A stretch of DNA of 64,000 bases from Streptomyces diastatochromogenes (GCA_001418405.1 LIQL01000161.1:1-64000); one strand, 5' to 3'. Shown: positions 26,728-35,582, counted from the stretch's first letter. Numbers and translations are program-made. The notes: a model not told the origin generated them from the letters alone.

Positions 26728-26760
26728 AGCCGCGGACGGGCAGGTCGCCCGGCCGCGGCT
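26728..26760. terminator. Bidirectional hairpin between convergent PKS and flavin reductase genes
   Basis: AGCCGCGGACGGGC (26728-26741) pairs with GCCCGGCCGCGGCT (26747-26760) over the 5-nt loop AGGTC, with one mismatch in 14. It sits 38 bp after the PKS stop and 11 bp past the flavin reductase stop. Confidence 0.65.
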
Positions 26761-26770
26761 GTCGTCCCGA

Positions 26771-27361
26771 TCAGACCCTCGACCCTACGCCCTCGGGACG
26801 ACGCCCAAGGCCGGGCGCCCTCCTGGGAAGTCCAGCGGAGGCCGCCGGGTCGCACTCGGATGCGTCGCGTATGCCTTGGTACCGGCCACGGTGATACACC
26901 AGCGGGGGTGCTGCTGCGGCCCCGCAGTGCCGCACTTCGCCCACGACTATGAAGTGGTCGCCGCCCGGGTGGATCTCCTTGACGGCGCAGTCGACCCAGG
27001 CCGACACCCCGGCGAGAAGCGGTGACCCCAGCGGGGTCGGCGACCACCGCACGTCGGCGAACTTGTCCGCGCCCGAGCGTGCGAAGACGTTGCTGAGCTG
27101 CCGCTGGTCCTCAGCGAGAACATTGACGCAGAAGCGGCCGGATGCCGCGATCGCCGGCCAACTGCGGGACGAGCGGCCGGGAAGCACGACGACCAGTGGC
27201 GGGTCCAGGGAGAGCGAGGAGAACGACTGGCAGGTGAACCCCACGGGGGAGTCGGGCGCCCCACCGGTGACCACGGTCACCCCGGAGGGAAAGTGCCCGA
27301 GGGCCGAACGGAAGGCGTCATGGTCGAGCAGTGCGGCGGCAGTGGCAGGAGGAAGCGTCAT
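26771..27361 (-). CDS. Flavin reductase-like protein
   Basis: 196 residues. The FMN-binding split-barrel flavin reductase domain spans about residues 12-165, with the family pattern FPSGVTVVTGG, SFSSLSLDPPLVVVLPGRSS, FCVNVLAEDQRQLSNVFA and a His-Tyr near HRGRYQG. It probably reduces FMN or FAD with NAD(P)H and supplies it to a monooxygenase. The ACAD-fold enzymes of the same operon are the only obvious acceptors, comparable to BtrV serving BtrO in butirosin synthesis. It is the last gene of the eleven-gene minus-strand operon, starting 6 bp after the preceding ACP stop. A ~25-residue Arg-rich tail is extra. Confidence 0.88.
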   Translation of the reverse strand: MTLPPATAAALLDHDAFRSALGHFPSGVTVVTGGAPDSPVGFTCQSFSSLSLDPPLVVVLPGRSSRSWPAIAASGRFCVNVLAEDQRQLSNVFARSGADKFADVRWSPTPLGSPLLAGVSAWVDCAVKEIHPGGDHFIVVGEVRHCGAAAAPPLVYHRGRYQGIRDASECDPAASAGLPRRAPGLGRRPEGVGSRV

Positions 27362-27367
27362 CCCGCA

Positions 27368-27670
27368 CTACTCCGTCTCGTCCTGGGCAGCACCAGCGGC
27401 TTCGCTGACGACGTTGACGATGTCGTTGACCGTGGTGAACACCCTGTCGATGAACAGGTCGTCCGGGAGCTCCACTCCGAGTTCGTCTTCGAGCCGGATG
27501 AACATGCCGACGAACCCGAAGGAACTCACATTCAGGACCTGACCGGTCAGGGGCTCGTCGTCACGCAATTCTGCGGGTTCCATGGTGAGGCGTGACTCGG
27601 CGATGAGCATGCGCTTCACGATCGTGGCCACTGCGGGGCGGGGCGGGGCGAGGCGAGGGTTGGTGGTCAT
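27368..27670 (-). CDS. Free-standing acyl carrier protein 1
   Basis: 100 residues with a four-helix ACP pattern. The phosphopantetheine Ser is within NVSSFGFVGMFIRLEDELG, where the usual D-S-L is replaced by S-S-F. A recognisable helix 2 and a following VELPDDLF loop support the call. The Ser-Phe-Gly-Phe form occurs in amino-acid-loading carrier proteins. It lies between the ProA-like gene and the flavin reductase gene, so it may present the acyl group that one of them handles. It is one of three discrete carriers in the operon. Confidence 0.85.
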   Translation of the reverse strand: MTTNPRLAPPRPAVATIVKRMLIAESRLTMEPAELRDDEPLTGQVLNVSSFGFVGMFIRLEDELGVELPDDLFIDRVFTTVNDIVNVVSEAAGAAQDETE

Positions 27671-27724
27671 GACTGTCTCCTTGTCATGGTGACGTGCTCG
27701 AGTGGAAGGTTCGCGGAGCCGGTA

Positions 27725-29008
27725 TCAGACGCGTGCGTCGACGGTGCCCTCGACGGTCCAGCTGTAGGTGTAGAGGGAGTCCATCGTCACCGGCCCACGG
27801 ACATGCAGACGGCCGGTGCTGATGGCGAGCGCGGTGCCGATCCCCATCGTGGCGGCGTCGTTCAGCCGCAAGGAGCCGTTGACGACGATGGTTGCCGCAT
27901 CGATCCGCTGCCCGAAGGCGGCGCAAACCTCCTGGTTCGCGGCGATCACGCCTTCGGTGTGTCCGGAGCCGAAGCGGTTGATGTGTTCGATGGCCTCCGA
28001 CAGGCCGGAAACGGGGCGGATCGCCAGCGTCGGGCTCAGGTACTCGCGGCCGTTGTCGTGCGGACCCAGCCGGGTGGTGTCGACCTGGGCCGACAGCGCA
28101 GTGGGGACCTGGGGGACGAGTTCCTGCGGCAGGCGCAAGACGCACCGCTTGTCATTCGGGTTGTGCTCGACGGCCTGGTCAAGGGCCGTCAGGTAGGCAT
28201 CGACGGCGGAGTCGTCCACCAGGACCATGTCGAGCGATGTACAGGCCGCGGGGTCGAAGAGCTTGGAGTCCAGGGTCAGCCGCGCCGCGGCCTGGAAGTC
28301 GGCACTGTGGTGGACGTAGACGTGGTTCACGCCGCCGCCGCTGGCGATCAGGGGGATCCGCGAGGCGGTACGGCAATGCTCGATCAAGCTGGGACTGCCA
28401 CGGGGGATGATGACGTCGATGGCGTCGTCGCGGCGCAGCAGCTCTTTGAGCTGGCGGCGGTCGCTGCTGTCGAGAAGGGTCACCAAACCCTCGGGGAGTC
28501 CGGCATCCGCCAACGCTGCACGGAGAAGCCCACTGATCGACCTGGCGGTTTCGGCCATTTCCTTGCCGCCGCGCAACAGGACCGCGTTCCCGGTCGCACC
28601 GCACATCGCCGCGCTTCGGATCGCGATTTCCGCCCGGGACTCGAAGATCATGAGGATGACGCCGAGCGGGCGTCGCACGCGGTGGGATCGTGCCGTCGCC
28701 GTGACCAGTGAACTGTCCTGGACGATGGCCTGGTCCGGGAGGTTCTGTTCGATGGAGATGCAGGCACGTTCGAGGGACGTGCGTTGGGTGTCGGTGAGGC
28801 GCAGACGTTCCAGCAGCGCCGCCGGCAGGCCCCGCTCCTGGGCGGCGGCCAGGTCGCGGGCGTTGCCCTCGAGGATGCGAGGCCAGTGCTCGTCGATGCG
28901 TAACCTGACGGCCTGCACGAACGTGCGGTAGGCGTCGTCGCCTATCGGCGGCGCCGCCGTTCTTGCCGCGGACGTGCGGTCGAGAATCTGATCGATGTCC
29001 ATGGTCAT
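27725..29008 (-). CDS. ProA-like (gamma-glutamyl phosphate reductase family) dehydrogenase
   Basis: 427 residues; AAGGAGC lies 7 nt before the ATG at 29008. The similarity to ProA runs end to end: RRPLGVILMIFESRAEIAI, NAVLLRGGKEMAETARS, IPRGSPSLIEHC, IASGGGVNHVYVHHSADFQA, the catalytic Cys256 in FDPAACTSLDMVLV, and SGHTEGVIAANQ near the C-terminus. ProA reduces gamma-glutamyl phosphate to the semialdehyde with NADPH. No glutamate kinase gene is present, so the cluster copy may act on a carrier-bound thioester or another activated acyl group and release an aldehyde. That is inference; a housekeeping proA is expected elsewhere. Confidence 0.9.
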   Translation of the reverse strand: MTMDIDQILDRTSAARTAAPPIGDDAYRTFVQAVRLRIDEHWPRILEGNARDLAAAQERGLPAALLERLRLTDTQRTSLERACISIEQNLPDQAIVQDSSLVTATARSHRVRRPLGVILMIFESRAEIAIRSAAMCGATGNAVLLRGGKEMAETARSISGLLRAALADAGLPEGLVTLLDSSDRRQLKELLRRDDAIDVIIPRGSPSLIEHCRTASRIPLIASGGGVNHVYVHHSADFQAAARLTLDSKLFDPAACTSLDMVLVDDSAVDAYLTALDQAVEHNPNDKRCVLRLPQELVPQVPTALSAQVDTTRLGPHDNGREYLSPTLAIRPVSGLSEAIEHINRFGSGHTEGVIAANQEVCAAFGQRIDAATIVVNGSLRLNDAATMGIGTALAISTGRLHVRGPVTMDSLYTYSWTVEGTVDARV

Positions 29009-29052
29009 GCGTGCTCCTTGGGCTCCAAAACGGTGGTCACGGTCGTCTTCCG

Positions 29053-30627
29053 CTACGGCGCGTTGGTCGGCCTGGCCCTGCCGGCCGCCAGCGCGACCAG
29101 AGCGCGGCGGTCGACCTTGCCATTGCCGTTGAGCGGGAGTTGCCGCAGGTGGTGGTACCGGCTGGGCACCATGTACCAGGGCAGGGACCGCTGAAGATGT
29201 GCCATCAGGCCCGCTGCCTCGGACTCTGCACCGGTGTAGAAGGCCACTGGGTCCGCTGTGCCCTCGGGCACGACGACCACGGCTTCCTCCGTCTCGGGAT
29301 GGGTGCGCAGCGCGGCTTCGACCTCGCCGAGCTCGACCCGGTAACCGTGCAGCTTCACCTGGTTGTCCAGGCGACTGTGGTGGACGAGGACACCCGAGGC
29401 GTGCCTGGAGACCAAGTCGCCGGTGCGGTAGTACACCTCGGCCGGCGCCGCGTCGGAGACCTCTACCGGATGTGCTTGGCCGTCGACGATCTGGACGAAC
29501 CTGTTCGTGTTGTCGGCCGGGTCGAGATAGCCGGCGAACCGCTGGGGTCCGCGTACGCACAGTTCACCCTCGTCCCCGACACGGCCGTCCTCGTCGACGA
29601 GCACATGGTCGACGAGTGGGTGCGGGTGGCCGATGGGGACCGTGCCGTTGCGGGTCTGCGGCCGCGCGGAGGCGGAATCGGGCACCTGGTAGCCGGTGCA
29701 GGTGATGGTCAGTTCCGTGGGCCCGTAGAGATTCTCCAACCGGCTTTGAGGAGCGGCGCGTTGCCAGGTGTCTGCTTGTTCCCAGGTGAGCTGTTCGCCG
29801 GCGAAGAGCGACCACTTCAGCCCCGGCATGCTGTCGGCGGGAAGCCGGCGCATCCTGCGGGCCAACGAGATCACCGACGGCACCGAGAACCAGTGGGTGA
29901 TGCGCTGCCGGTTGATGAAATCGACGGGGTCGTGAAGTTCCTCGCGGGAGGGGACCACGAGAGTGGCCCCGCTGCACCAGGCCACGAACATGTCGTAGAC
30001 GGAGGGGTCGAAGGTCAGGTCGAAGGACTGGGAGAACCTGCTCCCCGGCCCGGAACGGCGCTGCCGCACATGATGCTCGACGTATCCGCACACGTTGCCG
30101 TGCCGGATCGGGACGCCCTTGGACCTGCCGGTGGAGCCGGAGGTGAACAGGACGTACGCGATGTCCTCAGGCCCCACCACCGGCGTGGCAGGCAGCCCGG
30201 GCTCGGGCCGATCGGCCGCCGCGAGGAGTTCCTGGCCGCCGACGGCACAGGCGACGGGACGTCCCTCCCGCACGAGTTCGGCGCAGACGTCTGCATCCGA
30301 CCCGACGACGGCGTCCGCCCCGGCGGCGCGGACGATCGCGGAGTTCCGGGCGAGGGGGAACTCCGGGTTGAGCGGGATCACCGTGGCGCCCAACCGGAGC
30401 GCTGCCAAGTACCCCAGGTAGGTGAGCGTGTCCCGGCGGGCGTGCAGGGCGATGTGGGTAGGCGGGTTCCCGCATCGGGAGACGAGACGCCGGGCCAGCT
30501 GGCCGGCAGCCGCCCACATCTCGTCGTAGGTGAGCGAGGTGCCCGCCGATTGCAGTGCCGGCTCAGAGCCGTGGCGCCGGACGGAGGCGTGCACGAGAGC
30601 CGCGAGACCGGTCGTGGGGGAGTTCAT
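29053..30627 (-). CDS. Free-standing amino acid adenylation enzyme
   Basis: 524 residues with the complete adenylate-forming core: LFTSGSTGRSKGVPIRHGN (A3), FDLTFDPSVYDMF (A4), LYGPTE (A5), YYRTGDLV (A7), a Lys-rich A8 region HGYRVELGEVE and the final catalytic Lys in NGNGKVDRRAL (A10). It has no fused carrier domain, so it should load one of the discrete ACPs. The A4 segment resembles stand-alone PltF/RedM-type prolyl ligases, a hint rather than a substrate call. Its ATG overlaps the upstream stop as ATGA, so it is coupled to the BtrH-like gene. Being the second AMP enzyme of the cluster, it probably activates a different acid from the 37-kb ligase. Confidence 0.92.
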   Translation of the reverse strand: MNSPTTGLAALVHASVRRHGSEPALQSAGTSLTYDEMWAAAGQLARRLVSRCGNPPTHIALHARRDTLTYLGYLAALRLGATVIPLNPEFPLARNSAIVRAAGADAVVGSDADVCAELVREGRPVACAVGGQELLAAADRPEPGLPATPVVGPEDIAYVLFTSGSTGRSKGVPIRHGNVCGYVEHHVRQRRSGPGSRFSQSFDLTFDPSVYDMFVAWCSGATLVVPSREELHDPVDFINRQRITHWFSVPSVISLARRMRRLPADSMPGLKWSLFAGEQLTWEQADTWQRAAPQSRLENLYGPTELTITCTGYQVPDSASARPQTRNGTVPIGHPHPLVDHVLVDEDGRVGDEGELCVRGPQRFAGYLDPADNTNRFVQIVDGQAHPVEVSDAAPAEVYYRTGDLVSRHASGVLVHHSRLDNQVKLHGYRVELGEVEAALRTHPETEEAVVVVPEGTADPVAFYTGAESEAAGLMAHLQRSLPWYMVPSRYHHLRQLPLNGNGKVDRRALVALAAGRARPTNAP

Positions 30628-31664
30628 GGCTGGCTCCTCGGCAGTGAGGGCTGTGATGCCCAGGACGGCGGAGCGAAGTGGGGGGCTGCCTGCCGGAGGG
30701 CGTGTTCCCTCTCCGCGAGGCGTTCGAGGGTCGTGGTGACCAGTGCCGTGCGGGGGCGGCCGCGTAGCGCGGAATCCGTGGCGAACCGCAGAGTCTGCGG
30801 CAGGTGCGTCCATGCGCCGTCGGCCTCGTCGACCAGTACCCGCAGGTTCGGACGGGTGTCGCCCTCTGTGGCGAGCAGGCGCGCGCAGCGGAACCGGTGG
30901 TGCTGGGAGGCTCCCCACAGGTCGTCGAGGAATCCCGGCTGGAGGCCGGCGCTGATGTCCTCGTTCAGCCTGTCGGCGAGGAAGGACCACACCTCATGGG
31001 GCTCGTACAGCCATCGGCCCTGCCTCTCGCTCCCCGCGTCCAGGACGTCTGTCCAGGTCAGCCACCGGTAACGGGTGGGTGGCAGCGCGACGGGGAAACC
31101 GAAGACGAGTTGGTTGCGGAGCTCCTGACCGGGTGTGAAGTCCGCCGGCCCGCGCATGGCCTCCAACAGGACACCGGTGGTGATCCAGCCCTCGAAGGCC
31201 TCCTGCTCCTGCCCGGACGCCATCAGGCCCGAGAAGTGGTCCACCGCGTGCCAACGGTCCTGATGCGGGTCGTGGGAGTCGATCAGCAGGAAGTGGGGGG
31301 CGTCGTGCTCCGGCCCGGAAAGGGACCATGGAAGGTGCGAGCTGTGGGTGAGAACGAGCAGACATCCCTGCGACGCGTATTCCTGCCGCAGTGCCTGGGC
31401 TGCTTCGTCGGGCCGGTTGCTCCCCTGGTACACCAGAGTGCGGCCGTCCCGCGTCCGGTTGAGTGGCGTGCTGTGGTGGGAGAAGCCGATGCCGTCGGCC
31501 AGGTCGGTGCGCACGGCCAGGTGTACCGAGCGTGCGAGGGTGTCCTCCACGTCATCGGCGGGCCGGCATTCCTCCAGGTAGGCAGCGAGGTTCGCGGTGT
31601 AGCAGCTGAGTACGCGCCAGCGGCCGAACTCCCTTTCGACGGTGGTGCTCTGCGAGCGGCTCAC
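30624..31664 (-). CDS. BtrH-like cysteine-peptidase-fold protein 1 (candidate acyltransferase)
   Basis: 346 residues. The N-terminal half has the layout of the BtrH_N / C39-like family: a Cys at position 21 in SCYTANLAAYLEE heading a helix, then further on a His-then-Asp pair in APHFLLIDSHDPHQDRWHAV. A helical C-terminal domain follows. BtrH of butirosin synthesis moves a gamma-glutamyl-aminobutyryl chain from an ACP to an aminoglycoside amine, so an acyl-ACP to amine transfer is the working idea. Start and stop both overlap neighbours as ATGA. The identification rests on motif spacing and cluster context rather than strong similarity. Confidence 0.6.
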   Translation of the reverse strand: MSRSQSTTVEREFGRWRVLSCYTANLAAYLEECRPADDVEDTLARSVHLAVRTDLADGIGFSHHSTPLNRTRDGRTLVYQGSNRPDEAAQALRQEYASQGCLLVLTHSSHLPWSLSGPEHDAPHFLLIDSHDPHQDRWHAVDHFSGLMASGQEQEAFEGWITTGVLLEAMRGPADFTPGQELRNQLVFGFPVALPPTRYRWLTWTDVLDAGSERQGRWLYEPHEVWSFLADRLNEDISAGLQPGFLDDLWGASQHHRFRCARLLATEGDTRPNLRVLVDEADGAWTHLPQTLRFATDSALRGRPRTALVTTTLERLAEREHALRQAAPHFAPPSWASQPSLPRSQP

Positions 31665-32761
31665 CGCGCACCTGCCGTTGCCACCGCCGGGACGAGTGCT
31701 TCGGAGTGATCGGCGATCAGGTCGAGGAGAGTGGCGGTGGTACCGCCCGCGATCCCGAACATGGCTGTCTCCAGGCGCAGTTGCTGAATTCCGTCAGATC
31801 TGAAGCCGTCGGCTCCCATGAGGGTGGCGCAGGTGTTCAGGATGGTGTCCAGGGCTCGTGCGCCGGCGGCCTTGACCACTGCCGTGAGAGCCATCGCCTC
31901 GTCCAGACTGCCGGGGGCGTCAGGGCGCGGTTGGCTCAGGCGGTCGCAGAGCGCCCGGAGGGTCTGGTGCGTGAGGACCGCTTCCGCATAGCGTTGGCGG
32001 ACCGCTGCGTTGTGCCACAGCGGCGCCCCGGCGATGTGGTGTTCGGACAGGTGCGTTCGCACCTCGGCGAGGACCCGTCCGGCCAGTGCCTCCGCCCACA
32101 CTCCGCTGGCCAGGCGTTCGCCGGCCATCTGCCGGGCAAACAGGGCCAGCCCGCGCCCCCGTCCGCCGATGACATGGCCGGTGCCGAGCTCGACGCGGTC
32201 GAAGGCCAGGTCGCCGAGAGCGGAGCCGGTGAAGGCGTTGGTGTCGCTGGGGCTCCGGGTGACGCCGGGCGCGTCGAGCGGTACGAGGAGCAGGGTGAAG
32301 CTGGTGAACTGCCGTCCCGGTGCGTGCCGGGCCAGGACGAGCGCCCACTCAGCTGTCGTGGCGTTGACGATCCAGCGTTTGGTCCCGGTCAGTTCGACCT
32401 GGTCGCCGGAGATCCGCACGGTGGTCCCCAGACTGGTCAGGTCCGATCCAGGGGCGGCCCCGTCGGTGGCGGCGACGGCGATCTGCGCTCTGCCGTCCAA
32501 GATGTCCTCGGCCACGGTCGTCAGCCGGTGAGCGGAGCCACGCCAGGCAGCCAGCAGCAGCGGCAGAGCGTTCGCGACCTGGACACAGACGCTGAGGGTG
32601 GAGCCCAGTGGCGCACGGGCGTCGACGTCCGTCAGCAGGGTGCGTAGGTGGTGCGGATCGTATCCGTAGCGGGGATCGGGTTTGGCGAACACATCGCGCA
32701 CTGTGGCGCCGCCGAGTTCGGCCCACATCTGACGGGTGCGTTGCGCCGCCGTGTCAGGCAA
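31661..32761 (-). CDS. Acyl-CoA dehydrogenase-fold oxidoreductase 1
   Basis: About 366 residues if it starts at the TTG at 32761, preceded by GAGGTGC and overlapping the upstream stop. An ATG at 32794 or one at 32728 are alternatives. Features of the fold include LGTTVRISGDQVELTGTKRW in the beta domain and MAGERLASGVWAEAL entering the C-terminal helices. Where most family members have the catalytic YEGT loop, this protein reads MFGIAGGTTATL, so the usual Glu base is not seen. Such variants often oxidise unusual acyl-ACP substrates or act as flavin oxygenases. It is paired with the next gene, possibly as a heteromer. Confidence 0.82.
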   Translation of the reverse strand: MPDTAAQRTRQMWAELGGATVRDVFAKPDPRYGYDPHHLRTLLTDVDARAPLGSTLSVCVQVANALPLLLAAWRGSAHRLTTVAEDILDGRAQIAVAATDGAAPGSDLTSLGTTVRISGDQVELTGTKRWIVNATTAEWALVLARHAPGRQFTSFTLLLVPLDAPGVTRSPSDTNAFTGSALGDLAFDRVELGTGHVIGGRGRGLALFARQMAGERLASGVWAEALAGRVLAEVRTHLSEHHIAGAPLWHNAAVRQRYAEAVLTHQTLRALCDRLSQPRPDAPGSLDEAMALTAVVKAAGARALDTILNTCATLMGADGFRSDGIQQLRLETAMFGIAGGTTATLLDLIADHSEALVPAVATAGAR

Positions 32762-34007
32762 AGCGCACCTCGCTGTCCAAGAGGGCCATCGCACCGTCCA
32801 CTGCGTGGAGCCGGTCGTTGCTGTAGTTGAGCGCGGCCGACCGCAGGTCGCGCACCGCGCGCTCCAGGACCAGTTCGGAGTTCTTGAGGTAGCCGTGGCG
32901 CATGCCGGCCAACTCGATCAGGTCGTTGACCGCGGCCAGGCACTCCTGTGACGCGGTGAGTTTGACGGCGTTCATCAGGAGTTGGTACGGCGCGGCCTGC
33001 GGGGATTGCGCGGCCTTGTACACGGCGGTGCCGTGTGCGATCAACGCGTGCACCAGATCCAATCGTTGTCGGATGTGGGACAGGCGGCTCCGCAGCAGGT
33101 CGGACGTGAGGTCCTGGCGCTTGCGTTCGGCCGGACTGCGTAGCCAGGCGACCGTTCGGGCCAGCGCGCCGGCCGCGGTGCCCAGCCAGCAGGCAGACCA
33201 GCCGAGGTGCGCCAGCGGTCCGAAGGTCTCGGTGACGATCTCCCGGAAACGGCCCGGCCCTCCGATCACGTTGCCGTTGGGGACCGCGCCGTCGAAGCGC
33301 ATCGGGATGCTGCGGGTGGCCCGCATGCCCAGTGGATTCCAGCCGCCGAGCGGCTCGGCCGTGACGTCCTTGGCGTCGGCGTAGACCAGCGACACCTGGT
33401 TCTCGGCCGCCTCGGCGTCCGCGCGCATGCTGATCAGGTAGCCGTCGGCGTATTCGCCTCCGGTGACGACCGGGGCCATCCGCCGCACCCGCAGGGTGTC
33501 GCCGAGGTTTTCCACCGCCTCACCGGCGCTGAGCAAGTACCCGCCGTTGCCCACCTCGGTGGTGACGGAGGCGAGATAGACCTCGCCTCGGGCGATGCGA
33601 GGCAGCAACTGCTCGGCCAGTCGCGGTGGGCCGTAACGGACGACGGCCTCGACCTGCTGACTGTGCATCGCGAAGATCATTCCCGAGGAGGTGCACTCCC
33701 GGGACAGTGCATGGCTGACCGCGAGGACGTCGTCGACCGTCCCGCCGGGTCCGCCGTAGCGTGTGGGCACGACCAAGCCGAGCAGGCGGGTCGTGCGCAG
33801 GCGGTCCAGCACGGCTGTCGGGAAGGCGGCGTCCGCGTCGGCGGACGGAGCGTGCTCACGGGCCGTGGCCAGTACGTCGGCCAGCGCCGCGGGATCGACC
33901 GCGGAGGACGCTCGCAGGTTCAACGGGCTGGTGGCGGCCGGCGTCGTGCGGTCTTGCGGGCGCGCTCCCGTGGCGGACGGCTCTGGAGTGACGAGGGTGG
34001 TGGTCAT
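32754..34007 (-). CDS. Acyl-CoA dehydrogenase-fold oxidoreductase 2
   Basis: 417 residues from the ATG at 34007, which overlaps the ACP 2 stop as ATGA. N-terminal helices carry VPTRYGGPGGTVDDVLAVSH, and the beta domain shows SVTTEVGNGGYLLSAGEAVE and GMRATRSIPMRFDG, the flavin and substrate region. Helical C-terminus ends RDLRSAALNYSNDRLHAVDG. Again no standard Glu-Gly-Thr catalytic loop is evident. The direct linkage to an ACP gene suggests a carrier-bound acyl substrate, as for prolyl-carrier oxidases (PltE/RedW) or aminoacyl-ACP desaturases. The reaction is not determined. Confidence 0.85.
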   Translation of the reverse strand: MTTTLVTPEPSATGARPQDRTTPAATSPLNLRASSAVDPAALADVLATAREHAPSADADAAFPTAVLDRLRTTRLLGLVVPTRYGGPGGTVDDVLAVSHALSRECTSSGMIFAMHSQQVEAVVRYGPPRLAEQLLPRIARGEVYLASVTTEVGNGGYLLSAGEAVENLGDTLRVRRMAPVVTGGEYADGYLISMRADAEAAENQVSLVYADAKDVTAEPLGGWNPLGMRATRSIPMRFDGAVPNGNVIGGPGRFREIVTETFGPLAHLGWSACWLGTAAGALARTVAWLRSPAERKRQDLTSDLLRSRLSHIRQRLDLVHALIAHGTAVYKAAQSPQAAPYQLLMNAVKLTASQECLAAVNDLIELAGMRHGYLKNSELVLERAVRDLRSAALNYSNDRLHAVDGAMALLDSEVRFA

Positions 34008-34258
34008 CGCGGCTCGCCCGCCTTCTCGCGGGACTGCGCGACGACCTCCCACAGATTGCCTGCGGTCTCGAAGGTGTGGTCGTTGAGCTTGTCGTCGGGT
34101 ATCGCGGCGCCGTAGGCGTCCTCCAGCGCGAACAGGACCTCGATCGCCTGCATCGAGTTCAGACCCAGTTCGCGGAGCTGGTCGCCCGGGGCGAGCGCAC
34201 GGTCCTCGGGCAGGTAGGGAAGGTGGGGGCGGAGCACTGCGGTGAACTGCTCGTCCAT
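34004..34258 (-). CDS. Free-standing acyl carrier protein 2
   Basis: 84 residues from the ATG at 34258, with AGGAG upstream. Helix 2 with the phosphopantetheine Ser is GLNSMQAIEVLFALEDAYG, a near-standard carrier signature (N-S-M for D-S-L). It lies directly after the decarboxylase gene and is coupled by ATGA to the ACAD-fold gene. In vicenistatin and butirosin clusters the equivalent ACP (VinL, BtrI) carries the amino acid that the PLP decarboxylase processes, and the same role is plausible here. Confidence 0.9.
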   Translation of the reverse strand: MDEQFTAVLRPHLPYLPEDRALAPGDQLRELGLNSMQAIEVLFALEDAYGAAIPDDKLNDHTFETAGNLWEVVAQSREKAGEPR

Positions 34259-34283
34259 GGTTTCTCCTGGTGTGAGTCGATGG

Positions 34284-35582
34284 TCAACGCATCGACAAGG
34301 CGGCGTGGTCTGCCGCACTGGTCGGGGTGGAGAGGCTGATCTCGTCACGTCGGGTGCTCAGCCGGGTGGCGCCGACGATCCGGCCACCGTCCACGGTGAT
34401 TTCGACGGGCAGGGGATGGCTGAGGAAGAGCGCCAAGCTGGCGGTCAGCCCGTAGGCGCCGACGTTGGGCACGGCCAGCAAGTCCCCCTCGGCCAACTCG
34501 CCGATCGGATGCTCGCCGGCCCAGGTGTCGAGGGGAGTACACAACGGGCCGCAGATCCTGGCCGGTTCGGCCCCGGACGACTCGGCGCCGAGGTACGGGC
34601 CCCGACCCGCGGCGCGCACCACGTCGGGCCGCAGCGGTGGGACACGTCGCAGGCCGGCCATGCCGCCCAGGTGGTGGATCCCGCTGTCGAGCACGACGAT
34701 CCGCTTGCCGTGCGTGCGTTTGACGTCGAGGACCCGGGTCAACAACCGCCCGCAGGTGGCGGCCAGTCCCCGGCCCGATTCGAATGCCACGCGCGGTTGG
34801 CCCTGACGCCACCCCGCGAACGTCGTGTCCAGTTCGGCCGAGAGGGCCTCGGCGAGCCCCTTGTTCTCCGCGGGCTCGCCGGCCACCGCGTAAGGAGCGG
34901 CGAAACCTCCACCGAGGTCGAGCGTGCCGAACGGCACCTTGAGGAGGTCCTGTAGACGCACCGCGATCGCGAGGGCGACGCGGAACTGCGCCATGAGGGC
35001 CTCGGTGTCAGGAAGGTTGGTGGCGAGGTAGAGCTGAAGTCCGTCCAGGACCGCGTGCGGATACCGGGTGAAGGCATCCGGCTCGGCGGTGATGGCGGCC
35101 TCGTCGGCGCCGAACTGCGAGGGCACTCCGGTCATGGTGAGGCCGGCCACCGCCTTGACCCGCTCCGGGTTCACCCGCAGCAGGTAGCGGATGACGGTCT
35201 GGTGTGCGCGTGCGGCCTCGGCCAACTGCCGGACACCATGGGCGGAATCGACGGAGAAGTGACGGACACCGGCGCGTAGGGCCCGGTCGATGTCCTCACG
35301 GCGCTTGGCCGGCCCGTTGTACAGAAACGTCGCCGGGTCGGCACCGGCCCGCAGGGCCACGTCCAGTTCTCCGGGCGAGCTGATCTCAGCACCGCAGCCC
35401 TGACCGAGCAGGGTGGCGACGACGTCCGGGTGCGGATTCGCCTTGACCGCATACAACAGATCCGTCGGCTGAGGCAGGGAGCGTCGCAGGGCCTGATGGC
35501 GCGTGCGAAGCTCCGCGAGGTCGTACACGTAGCAGGGCGTCGGCAGGGTGGACTGGGCTTCGCCGAGGGTGAGTTCAGACAC
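34284..35582 (-). CDS. PLP-dependent aminoacyl-ACP decarboxylase (BtrK/VinO-like)
   Basis: 432 residues from a GTG at 35582 with AAGGAG upstream, overlapping the ACP 3 stop by 8 bp. It is a fold III (alanine racemase-like) Orn/Lys/DAP decarboxylase: PLP Lys in YAVKANPHPDVVATLL, phosphate site DLGGGFAAPY, FESGRGL, and the dimer-partner Cys loop ICGPLCTPLDTW. Specific similarity is to BtrK, which decarboxylates L-glutamyl-ACP, and VinO, which decarboxylates 3-methylaspartyl-ACP. Because both mutase subunits for 3-methylaspartate are encoded nearby, 3-aminoisobutyryl-ACP is the expected product. That substrate is inferred from context. Confidence 0.9.
   Translation of the reverse strand: MSELTLGEAQSTLPTPCYVYDLAELRTRHQALRRSLPQPTDLLYAVKANPHPDVVATLLGQGCGAEISSPGELDVALRAGADPATFLYNGPAKRREDIDRALRAGVRHFSVDSAHGVRQLAEAARAHQTVIRYLLRVNPERVKAVAGLTMTGVPSQFGADEAAITAEPDAFTRYPHAVLDGLQLYLATNLPDTEALMAQFRVALAIAVRLQDLLKVPFGTLDLGGGFAAPYAVAGEPAENKGLAEALSAELDTTFAGWRQGQPRVAFESGRGLAATCGRLLTRVLDVKRTHGKRIVVLDSGIHHLGGMAGLRRVPPLRPDVVRAAGRGPYLGAESSGAEPARICGPLCTPLDTWAGEHPIGELAEGDLLAVPNVGAYGLTASLALFLSHPLPVEITVDGGRIVGATRLSTRRDEISLSTPTSAADHAALSMR

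Noticed and set aside
28963-31071. 702-codon plus-strand frame opposite the adenylation gene
   Set aside because: Shadow of the adenylation and BtrH-like genes; no recognisable domain.
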